Shown: positions 1 through 9,539 of the stretch, in pieces
Layout: every line of letters begins with the position of its first letter
Numbering within the stretch: position 1 is the stretch's first letter
Assembly (NCBI GenBank): GCA_037074765.1
Contig: JBAMDO010000454.1
Location: 1 to 17,807 of the forward strand
Direction: 5' to 3'
Source: Mansonella perstans
Lineage: Eukaryota > Nematoda > Chromadorea > Rhabditida > Onchocercidae
Length of the DNA stretch: 17,807 bases
The notes under the pieces: generated by a model
Database searches by the model: none
What the model saw: only the letters and a program-made list of their open reading frames with translations
Told to the model about the DNA's origin: nothing
Program-made: the position numbers and the translations under genes

Positions 1-3000
1 GCAGGAAAAAAAAACGATATATCTAAAATGTTAAGAGAAAATTTGCCTTTGCATCTGAACAAATCATTTCAAATCGAGTTGAGAAACACTATACACCTTG
101 CTTTAGGTAAATAAACCCCGTAATGAAAGTTTTGATGATTTTTTTTTAAAAAATTTATCAACAATAAATTATTGAAATCATGGATAACTTAAAAATATCA
201 GTTATGATAAATAGCAACATTTAATTAAATGTTATACAATTTCATTAGATGATAAAAAACTAGGCTGAATCATTTTATGCATAATCCTGCTTTTACGTGA
301 AATGTTTTAACGAAAATAAACTAGTATCAGCAACTTTAAGGGCAAAAAAAGAAAATTAATTACTTTAATTCAATTAAACAACGATCTAGCAATAATATTT
401 GTTGATGATCGTTAATTGGTATTTTAGCTTTTTGTATTTACTTTTTCAATTTTGTTAATCGTGATTACTGTGAAAATATTTTCTACTGTATTTCAGTCAC
501 AAAACATCGAATGAAAGTTCAAATGAATTCATAAAATATCGGCTGTTATTGATAAAATATTTTCGAAACAAAGAAAATAGTTGAAAAGGAAAGCTCTTTT
601 AAATTTTTTGAAGTTGTCTTCTTTTTAGGATTTGCAACTAATTTACAAATTGTTTGTTCTCATTACAGTTTAGGCGAAAAAAAAGCATGAAAATTTTAAT
701 TTTATTCATAGAATTATTATATGTCCTATTAGAGCCTTTAACTCTTTGGCATTTTTTTATTACTTTGACAGAAAAAGAAGGAAAAAAGAAGAATCGATAA
801 TTTAGATATTAATGTTGATTCAATGATGAACTTTTTTATTTAATTAATTTGTTTCAGAGAATCTTACTGTGGTTATGGCTTCCTGTTTTTCCTGCTCTTT
901 ATATAGTGAATAATAATCTATCAAATTTCTAAATCCATATAAATTTCCCGGAAAATGTGTAGAATGAAGCATGGTTCCTTGGATGCCTTTACAACTTCCT
1001 CTCAATATAAAAATGAAAAGTTGATTTCACCAGTCCATAATGCAATCATAATGCACCTGTGTTCAAATTATGTGCGCCTCACTAAAAATGTATCTGAAGT
1101 AAATTTATGATTTAAATTATTTAAGAAAATTATTTATTCAGTAAATTATTACGTCTAAACTTTTTCACACTTTAAGGAGATTTGCAAAAGGCAAGTAATA
1201 AGACGAAAAAAGATAATCGCATCTTCGTGTTTTTGTTTTTCAATTTTTAAGATTTCAAGATTTAAAAGGTACTCAAAATTTTTGGTTTAAATTTTTTATT
1301 TTTGTTTCTAACTTGCATAACTTTTTTGTAGTGCATCAGCTTTGATTGTAGTGATACGGCAAGTTAATATAGAAAGATTCGTGATAATCAAAAAAGAAAT
1401 AATTTTTTTGCTAAAATGATGAAATATTTTTTTAATCATTTAAATTGAATTTACATAGTTTTGTTTTTGATTAATTTTGACAAAAATTACTTGTTCGAAC
1501 ATCCTTTTCATCTTATATTTACTTGTATTTCATTCGTTATAGATTATTTTATTTAATTTTTCCAGGCAATGCAAAAATGTTTTAAGACAAATCATTAGTT
1601 AATTGAAATAGCATAGATTTGCGCAGAACAGTTTAGAGCAAGAATGATAGAGATAGAAGTCCGAATGAATGATAATTTAATATTTTGCATAAGTTATTTC
1701 GCTGTGTCACTTCAAAGTTTTATTAATTTCGTTATTTAAGCTTTAATTGTGCATTGAAAATTCGATTCATATTTGCTGATAAAAAATTTTTTTAATAATA
1801 TATTTATATTTTTACCAATTTATCAATTTACATTTCAATCGCTAGAAACAGAAGTTATTTATATGTGATATGTAATATGTAAGTGCTGCCAAAAAACAAA
1901 CGGTATTTTTACTGCTTCATTTAATTTGAGTAAATTTTAGCAAATTTTTAAATCTGTTATAATATTTGTGCAATTTATCAATGAATTCAAATTTGAGTGC
2001 ACTGTAATTTTGCAAAATTCGAATTTCATATGATTTGCAACGGTTAATACTGAACAATGTTACAATAATGAAAGTTCGATATAGTTTTTTCTGAAGTAAC
2101 TTTAACCCATTTTATCATATCAAATTTAATGATTTAGTAATTCATTAAATTCTTAGATGCATGAATTCTGAATTATTTCCGAATTGATCCTTTCCCACGA
2201 TGAGCTAAAATAAGAATTGTCATAATAAATTATCAAAATATCCAGAATGTATTTCTACATTTTCAGCAAATTTCCAAGTGTTCATCTTTGGTGTTTCAAT
2301 TTTTTTCGCACTATAAATACGACGACAGAGGCTCCGATATAATTGACCCATTGGCTAAATATTTTCTTAAATTGAAAATACTTTTTGACTGGATTTTTAT
2401 AATGGAAGCAATGTGCTGGAAATGAAAATACACGAAGCGTATGATTTTGGAATTTGGAAAAATTTTTATTGATTTCAACAACCATTAGTGTTAGTAAAGG
2501 TCGGATCAGTCTTTAAATGTTTAGAATCAACAGAAAATTTTCATTAACATAGTTACGTCATAGTCAGTCAAGCAAATCAAAGATCATAAAATAATGAATG
2601 ATATACGGAAATCGTAGTATTGCAGCTATTTGCAAGATTTAGCATAGGCAATTGATACCATCGTGCGATAGCTACTTTGTTTTAATTAAACAATTTAATT
2701 GAAATCTTTTCTTGATGGTCTGGGAAGTTCTGCGCTTGCATTTCTATTGACGCTTAACTACATTAATTCTTCTGGAACTTAATTTTTTTTTGTTAAATTA
2801 AATTAAAAGTCTGAATTACCAAAATTTATCACACAAATAATAGAAGTGGTAGATTTTATTTTTATATTGTTCACTCACCTTACAATACAAGTGAAACATT
2901 ATTGTGTTACTGAAACAGAAAGCTTATTTTCTACCAAATTTCAAATAGTATTTTTGAAGTATGATCATCATTAACTTATAGCTCCATCTCAATTTAAAAA

Positions 3001-3265
3001 TGAAGTCTTTTTTTAGTTTCAGCGTAAATGAAATAGGCTATGCAAATTTTAATTACAGCTGCTATGAATTTTACTCCAAATGATAATGAAAAGTTCACAA
3101 TTGAAAAGTGAGAGTAATGGAGTGAGTAACTTTGCCCACAGTAAGTTAAGTTTTTCTACCCATTATGCAACAAAATACAATTCTTTATCATACAAATAGA
3201 TCGTAAACATTCAGCACATAAATTTACGCGCTATTCCTTCACCTCAAAAATTAAGCATTACCATG
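1..3265. other. AT-rich intergenic DNA, no supported gene
   Basis: Both strands are dense with stops. The only patch of higher G+C is 858-1110. There, a good acceptor (TTTGTTTCAG) ends at 857 and is followed by 24 open codons to TAA 930-932 (hydrophobic, LLWLWLPVFPALYIV), and a separate 51-codon ATG frame runs 955-1110. Neither resembles a protein I know. The minus open frame at 2282-2485 is of chance length. Confidence 0.6.
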
Positions 3266-3444
3266 ATTATGTGAGCATAGTCATGTTTCATTAGCACTGT
3301 TATATTACCTGCCATATTACGTGAATATTACCTTACGTGAATATTACTCTATTCCATGAGTTTTGGTATATTACATGAATATTACCATTTTCATAGTTCA
3401 TTAGCATTGTCACATTATTTTCTGCCCTATTACGTGAACATTAC
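3266..3444. repeat. Degenerate tandem repeat with ATTACGTGAATATTAC core and ~110-bp higher-order copy
   Basis: The core occurs at 3316-3331, 3333-3347, 3370-3385 (ATTACATGAATATTAC) and 3429-3444 (ATTACGTGAACATTAC), with a diverged copy at 3266-3281. A longer block starting TTCATTAGCA is repeated at 3287-3331 and 3397-3444, 110 bp apart. The open frame at 3356-3598 lies partly inside this repeat and is not considered a gene. Confidence 0.8.
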
Positions 3445-4838
3445 TATATCCGTGAGTATTCCATATAATATGGATATTATTATAATCGAGTATTTCATAT
3501 GTATCAATGCAAAATACTTAAAAATAAGTTATATAAAGTTGCATTCATACTTCAAAATGATGTCATTTTGCAATTCAGAAAATGTATGTTTAGCGTGAGC
3601 ATAATTGAAATTCAAAGTATTTCAAACAAAAAATTTCATTTTGCACTTAATATTTGATTTCCTACTATATTTAATCACTTTCAAGCAGAAATGAAACGAA
3701 AATTGTCATTAAATTCAATTCTTTACAATAATTAATTGAAATACATTTACTTAAGAGACAAATGAATCGTTATTTCATTAGCGTATTTTTGTTCGTATCA
3801 ATTTCGTTTCGCAATTTTCAATTTTATCTTAATTAAATTTCATTTGGAGCAAAAGGGTAAGTAAATTAATCTAACTCTTCTTAAAATTAATAAAACAAAG
3901 TAGCATACTAGGAACTTATAATAACATCAACGATATTCTAAAAGTTTGTTCAAGTTATTTCACTATTTTACAGTATATTTCAAGTTTATTTTTATAACTA
4001 CTTCTGAAAATTTTCCATTGTTTACAGCTAAAAGTTAAAATGAAAAATTGTTTATCTATAGCTTCCTGCAATTATTTTTATGATATTATTAACAATAATT
4101 GGAAAAGAACAATGCAGTTATTTTAATTAACTTTTTGAGCAGTAGTTGCATTCCCTATCATGATTCTTCCCATTTAATTGCATTTTCTTTTTTCTTTTTT
4201 TTTTTATTTTTTGTTTTATTATTCAAACCATACAACGCTTCTCATTATTATTTATGAATAATTTGATGATGAGACAAGAAATTTTTATTACCGTAGTTGA
4301 TAAAATAATACAAAAAAAAAAAAAAAACAATGATAATCTTTTGTAATTAACAAAAATTTGAAAGAATTATAAACCTGTTAATTAGTTAGACAAGTAATTT
4401 GAAAAAAATTGTGAAGATAAATTGATAAAAACTAAATTTTTGAGTAAATAAAATATAGAATATGAAATGTTAATGATAAAATTGTTTCATTATTTTTGAA
4501 TTATCGATGATATAATTCTTCTTTCTAAAAATTTTAAATTGTTAAGAACGAAACCTTTTAATTTTCATATCAAATAGAAGAATAAACGTTGTATATTTCT
4601 GAAGAACAGTTCATTAGCTCAATTTTAGCGTAGTTTTAAATTTAATTGAATTCCATTCCAATGATGCTACTCCGTTAAATACTTCATTTGCAAAAAAAAA
4701 AGAAAAAAGACTCATCGAAAAAGATAAAAAAAATTTGGTATTGAAAACTAGTTAAAAAATTTTAAAGCTGAAAAACAAGTTCTTAACATTTTGTTATATA
4801 TATATCCAATGCATTTTAATAATGTCCAAAGAATTGAC

Positions 4839-4889
4839 AAAAGAAAGCGAGCGAGAGCGAAAGAGACAGAAAGAGAAAAAGAGAAGAAT
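4839..4889. repeat. Purine (GA-rich) tract
   Basis: The + strand is almost all A and G here (GCGAGAGCGAAAGAGACAGA and on), a low-complexity stretch contrasting with the pyrimidine runs nearby. No coding frame is proposed. Confidence 0.7.
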
Positions 4890-5228
4890 GAATGAAAAAG
4901 ATCTTTGATCATCGGATTTATAAACTTCTCAATTGCCTTTTAATCAAATAGTATTATACTTTATTCCTCGGAAATAGTGTCGATTAAAATGAATTAACCT
5001 TTTTCTTTACCATTACACTCAAATATCATTTAATATTTTGAAGTAAAACAAGAAAAAATTTAGAATATTTTTTCACTCTTTTTTTTTTCGAATTAATATT
5101 CATTCAGTACTTCATGGCAGCAAAGTTGCCTTGAAAAATTGTTAAATTAACAAATTCATTAATTGAAAAATAAATTAAGCAAAAATATTAGCATATTATA
5201 ATTTAGTCATTTCGTTTTAATTCGGATG

Positions 5229-5255
5229 TTTTTTTTTTTTTTTTTTTTTTTTTTT
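5229..5255. repeat. T27 homopolymer
   Basis: This is the longest homopolymer in the window. Others are A16 at 4312-4327, T19 at 6451-6469, A18 at 8169-8186 and T21 at 15068-15088. They are prone to length error in assembly. Confidence 0.95.
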
Positions 5256-5690
5256 CTGTTATGATTATATCAATAGAGACAATGGAAAGAAAACTTCGTA
5301 AAAGAAAAGAGAGGATGAAATAATAAGTCTTTCTGAACTATTGTGACATACTACTGTTGATGGCTATATAAAATCGAGCATTTGATGAGAAAGATAATTT
5401 AGTAAAGACTAGAGCGAATTGTGGCTTCTTTGCTTCTAAATATTGTAATAATAATATAAATTTTTTTTGGGGGTAAAATTTTCGCTGGATATGAATGAAT
5501 TTTTTCTTTTTTTTTTTTTTTAAATTCCTTTTTGTTTTTTGCAATTCTTTATTTAACTTAATTAGTGTGTGAAAGTGCGATATGATTTTGAAAGAATTCA
5601 GTTAAAATGTTTTGCATAAATTTACTTCTTTGCTATTGCGATAAGGAGCGCTATAATTGGGGAAAATTTTATTATTTATTAAGTAAACGT

Positions 5691-5747
5691 AAAAACAATG
5701 CGTAATTTCCCACAAATTTATTATAAAAACAACGCAAAACTTCCCAC
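5691..5747. repeat. Two 23-bp imperfect direct repeats, period 34 bp
   Basis: AAAAACAATGCGTAATTTCC plus CAC (5691-5713) and its copy at 5725-5747 agree at 19 of 23 positions. They lie inside a minus-strand open frame (5602-5862), which is one reason not to call that frame a gene. Confidence 0.6.
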
Positions 5748-6750
5748 TTAACACTTGCTGTGACAAAATTTCGTTTTTAAAATTGCCCAAAAATTGTTTT
5801 CGGACTTTACAAAGTAATAGTCCTCTTCTAACAAAGTCAAGTAATTTTGAAAATCCTATCAATATTTAGTAAAAAAGACTCAAAATTTTGATTTTATTGC
5901 AGGTTTGAATTAAATTTTAATTTGGCAAAATTTTTTCGCTAACAGTTAAGTACTTTTTTTATGCAGCATTTAACAAAATTAGCAATTTTAAAATTCAGAA
6001 GACAGTTCTTGTGTTTCAAAAATATTATTGTTGCAAGGAAGAAAAGCATCTGTGGACATTTCAATAATTTTAATGTCGCTTAAGTTATTTGAAAATGCTT
6101 CAAATTTCCATAATACGGAATTTTTTTTTTTAAAAAAGGAATTTTTTTCTTCTTTTAAAATGTTAATTAGTTCAGTTGAAAGGAGTCGTGTATATTTATT
6201 ACTAATGTGATCATTCATTTGTTCGCCCATATTTTAAAATTAGTAAATAATAAATGAATTTTCTTTTAAAGAAAAACATTCAACTAAGGCTTTCAAAAGA
6301 CTGAAAATGAATTAGTTTAATACTTTTCTTCCTGTTTTCTTTTAAAAAAAATGTGAAAAAAAAGTGGAGAAATTCGTTTTATTGCGTTTGGATTCTTTAA
6401 ATAATTCAAAAATTTTTTTCTAAAAAATTTAATTAGCTGTAAAATTTCCATTTTTTTTTTTTTTTTTTTGCAAACTTCATTTACATTTCATTTGTTCTAA
6501 AGTTTGAAAAAAATAAATGAAAAAATAAAAATATTATTTACTGCTTTTATTCTTTTTTCCTTCTTCATTAGAAGGAAGTTAATACGGGAAATAAACCAAC
6601 TGCTTTGCTTTTAATCCATTCATTATTGTATATATACGACCGACAATTGTTTTCCGTTTCAAGTCGTATCATAAAGAGATTTTCAGATTGACATCACGTC
6701 GATCACGTGGATTTTTCAATTATAAATGAAGTAATTAGTGCACATGAAGT

Positions 6751-6800
6751 AAATTTGAATGCAACGTTGCAATTTAAATTTGAATACAATGTTGCAATTT
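6751..6800. repeat. 25-bp tandem duplication with GCAACGTTGC palindrome
   Basis: AAATTTGAATGCAACGTTGC plus AATTT (6751-6775) is followed directly by a second copy (6776-6800) with two transitions. The first copy retains the 10-bp palindrome GCAACGTTGC; the second reads ACAATGTTGC. Confidence 0.85.
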
Positions 6801-8359
6801 TGCATCTGAATTGTTAAGTGTATAACGTTGTCCTTTTGAAACGTCCAACTCTTCGGCAAGAATTTCACTTTATTAATAATATGTTTTTATTTAAACTATT
6901 TCATTGGATATCACTTGACCATGAAAAAACTAAACTTTTCCAAGAAATACTCTCACCTCTAGCACTTATCACTGAAAATTAGTTCAATAACAATTATCAT
7001 ATTGAACAGCATTTCCTTTTGTCATTCGACGAAATTGACGACATCCTCTTTCTTTCGAATCTAATATGTGTCAAATGCAACAGGCAAGCTGCTAATAAAT
7101 AATTTTAAATTAGTTTCTAATTATTTTTTATGAAATAACAAAAAATGCTTGTTTATGTCAAATTCAAATGTCATGAAAAATTTATTTGCCTTTCCATATA
7201 TTGCAACAGTTTTAGTGTTTTTTAGCATTTTACGTTAAAACATATTGATACATCTCAGCATTAATAAGATACTTTAATAATGAAGTATTAATTTCCATTT
7301 CAATTTTTTCTTGTCATATTGAAAGCAGAAATGGATTGCCGCTTATTAGCAACTTATCGTTTTTAATTCTTTTTTTTTCCATTTCACATTACTTCTGCTG
7401 AAATGAAATTTTGGATGAGCAAAGAAATATAATTTACATTTTTTATTATTTTTCAATTGTATATAGCCAATAGTTTGGTTATACTTGTTTCATGTTCGTT
7501 TCACTGATATAAATTGAAGAATGTTTACTCCTGAAAGTGTTACAAGTGAAAAAAAGTGGAAAAAAACAATATGAAAAAAACGATATGATCAATCATGCTG
7601 CTAATTTAATTTGTTATTTTTAATTATGTTGCTTAGCAATAGAAATGATGCATTTTCAGAACTTCGATTTTTTATAAAAATTTTTAGGAGTCCTTTCGAT
7701 TAATTATTGCAGTATCTTAAAATTTTTAAGAAAAAATAAATGACTCAGATTCTTTATTTAAATTTGAGATTTTAGCGCATTATAACATCCTAATTGCCAC
7801 AGAAATATGACAATGTCAGAAATATCACTTTTAGATAGCAATACCGTTGATTATGCTTCTTAATTTATTGAACATTTGCACGAGAACCAAAAGCACACTA
7901 TTTTCGTTAATTAAATGATCCAAACGGATATTCTAAACGCTTTCGAATCATTTATCAACAAATTTTTGAAACGATCATTTTGCTTTTGGCAAATTCCTTT
8001 ATCGGATAATTTAGAATTTGAGAACAATTATTAAGAATATGATATCTTTCCAAAATTACGACTTGGAATATTTTCGTTTTGAGAGATTTTCAAAATTCCA
8101 ACTTAAATATTGAGCATCTCTCATGTAAATGGCTCATTCATTTCATTATTAAAAAAGATATGTTGTGCAAAAAAAAAAAAAAAAAATACAGTAAATCATT
8201 AATTACTGTAACGAACTTTTCCATAGTTCCATATACAATATTTGATATAAAACAAAGATGATTTTTTTCTGTTTTTCATCAATTTTGATGTGAATTTTAG
8301 TGTATAGATCAATTATAATGCATAATTAAAATATTATACAACCAACAACGAATGAGTGA

Positions 8360-8820
8360 TATAAATATAATTAGGATGAACATAATAATAGCGTGATCAT
8401 AATGAGAATGACATTATATGTCGGATATATGTGATAATAGAGTAACATGATCGTAGTGAAAATAACGTGATTGCTATTTTGGAAAATCGCCTGATTACAC
8501 TGAGTCTGCAACGATCATGATTAGGATGACGTGATTATAAAAAGGACTGTGCCACCGAAACGGGAATAGCATGATCATTACTAGCAATAATTTGATCATA
8601 ATAAGAATAGCATGAGATATTTTAGATATCACCATAAAACATAACGTATTCGTGATTGCATGATCACAATGAGGTTGATGCAATCACATTGAGGATAAAC
8701 GTGATCATAATGAGGTTATGACTTGATCATAATAAGGAAAACGTGATTATGGCGGTAATAATGTGTTCATAACAAAAATGATATTATAATAATGAAGTTG
8801 ACGTCAGTGGTAATGAGAAT
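8360..8820. repeat. Degenerate ~20-bp minisatellite, consensus near CRTGATCATAATGAGGATAA
   Basis: About 20 diverged units can be lined up, e.g. CGTGATCATAATGAGGTTATGA at 8701, CTTGATCATAATAAGGAAAA at 8723 and CATGATCACAATGAGGTTGATG at 8659. The palindrome TGATCA recurs at 8394, 8572, 8593, 8661, 8702 and 8724, mostly at 20-22 bp multiples. The open frame on the minus strand at 8495-8683 is a by-product of the repeat. Confidence 0.85.
8799..8806. promoter_or_regulatory. cAMP-response element TGACGTCA (upstream copy)
   Basis: This is a perfect palindromic CRE, the binding site of CREB/CRH-1-type bZIP factors, about 0.7 kb before the nlp-14 start codon. It forms at a junction of the ~20-bp minisatellite (a unit ending TGA meets one starting CGT), so it could be a by-product of that repeat. 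Confidence 0.4.
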
Positions 8821-8894
8821 ATTTACTAGGAAAAATTATACCACAGACAGTGCTATATTTGGTAGTAATTAATAACTGAATTGCTCATGCAAGC

Positions 8895-8902
8895 TGACGT
8901 CA
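8895..8902. promoter_or_regulatory. cAMP-response element TGACGTCA (downstream copy)
   Basis: This second perfect CRE lies 96 bp after the first, in non-repetitive sequence about 0.6 kb before the start codon. I found only these two perfect copies in the window. Confidence 0.45.
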
Positions 8903-9480
8903 TAAGTTCATGTGGAAATTTTTCGCTACTTCAAATAAAATAATCAAATACGACAATTTCAAATAAGACAATAAATGAATTAGCTATTATATATATGTAA
9001 TATGTACTAAATAAATATGAAAACTTCGTTTATTTACTTTATCATTGCTTTTACAAATTTAACCTTCATTTTCAAATATGATTAGAATTATTAATGTGAC
9101 AAATGTATATTTGTTGATTTGTTAACAAATCAATTCCTTTGTCAAAGTTAAATTACAGTATTGTAAGACGTTTCGTTTGTCATCAGAGTTAAGTGATAAT
9201 ATTGCAGTTAAATGATTAACAACGTTTCAAAATTGTTCATTGTTGAAAGTAATATTTATTTTCCTTTCAAATCACTTTTTAATGCCATTTTTATTGAAAT
9301 ACTGTTAATCCACGGCTTGCAATACATTATCATTTAACTTTGATAACACCGCTGAAAAGCAATTTGAAATAATAACTTTATTGATCACAAAATTCAGAAA
9401 TGGATTAACGGTTTTCTTGAATAACGCTTATATTTTTTTCCTGTTCAAGATAATACTAATTTTTAAATTGTTATTTAAGG

Positions 9481-9488
9481 TATAAAAG
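9481..9488 (+). promoter_or_regulatory. TATA-box-like TATAAAAG
   Basis: This is a consensus TATA element ending nine bases before the first ATG (9498). Standard spacing (about 25-30 bp) would start transcription near 9510, after that ATG and just before the in-frame ATG at 9513. It may therefore be a chance match, or the true start codon may be 9513. Confidence 0.3.
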
Positions 9489-9497
9489 AAATCAATA

Positions 9498-9539
9498 ATG
9501 TTGGATTATCAAATGTTACCACTAATTCTTTTAATATTG
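9498..9539 (+). other. nlp-14: Coding exon 1 of nlp-14 (signal peptide)
   Basis: The 14 codons read MLDYQMLPLILLIL and stop exactly at a donor, TTG|GTAAAT. Joined in phase 0 to exon 2, the hydrophobic run continues as ALV and then turns polar (KPNDAK), which is a normal signal-peptide profile. A second in-frame ATG at 9513 would give a shorter, equally good signal peptide (MLPLILLILALV). An in-frame TAA at 9483-9485 blocks extension upstream. I prefer 9498 only because it is the first ATG in the frame. Confidence 0.7.

Larger units (their letters stand above)
3445..8359. other. AT-rich intergenic DNA, no supported gene
   Basis: This stretch holds only homopolymers, the GA tract and the small repeats listed separately. 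Open frames of 60-86 codons occur (5338-5544 minus, 5602-5862 minus, 5988-6230 minus, 6028-6210 plus, 8079-8261 plus). None shows a known motif or a convincing splice or leader acceptor, and they overlap each other or repeats. A CACGTG E-box lies at 6704-6709. Confidence 0.6.
8830..9497 (+). other. 5' flank of nlp-14 (promoter region and possible 5' UTR)
   Basis: No open frame of note is present. A possible cis- or trans-splice acceptor, AATTCAG, ends at 9397. An ATG at 9400 directly after it opens a two-codon upstream frame (ATG GAT TAA). A weaker pyrimidine-rich acceptor (CCTGTTCAAG) ends at 9449. Either could receive a spliced leader, but nothing here proves it. Confidence 0.35.

Noticed and set aside
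1490..1502. GTTCGAAC as a tRNA B box
   Set aside because: No A box, acceptor stem or anticodon arm can be placed around it.
5602..5862. 86-codon minus frame
   Set aside because: Contains a non-coding-type direct repeat, no motif and no splice context; chance length.
5988..6230. 80-codon minus frame starting MGEQMNDHISNKY
   Set aside because: Reads like protein, but at this base composition a couple of frames of this length are expected by chance. There is no leader acceptor before it, and a + frame overlaps it.
8360..8820. CRISPR-like array of regular repeats
   Set aside because: Units are contiguous, diverged and lack spacers; this is a minisatellite in nematode DNA.
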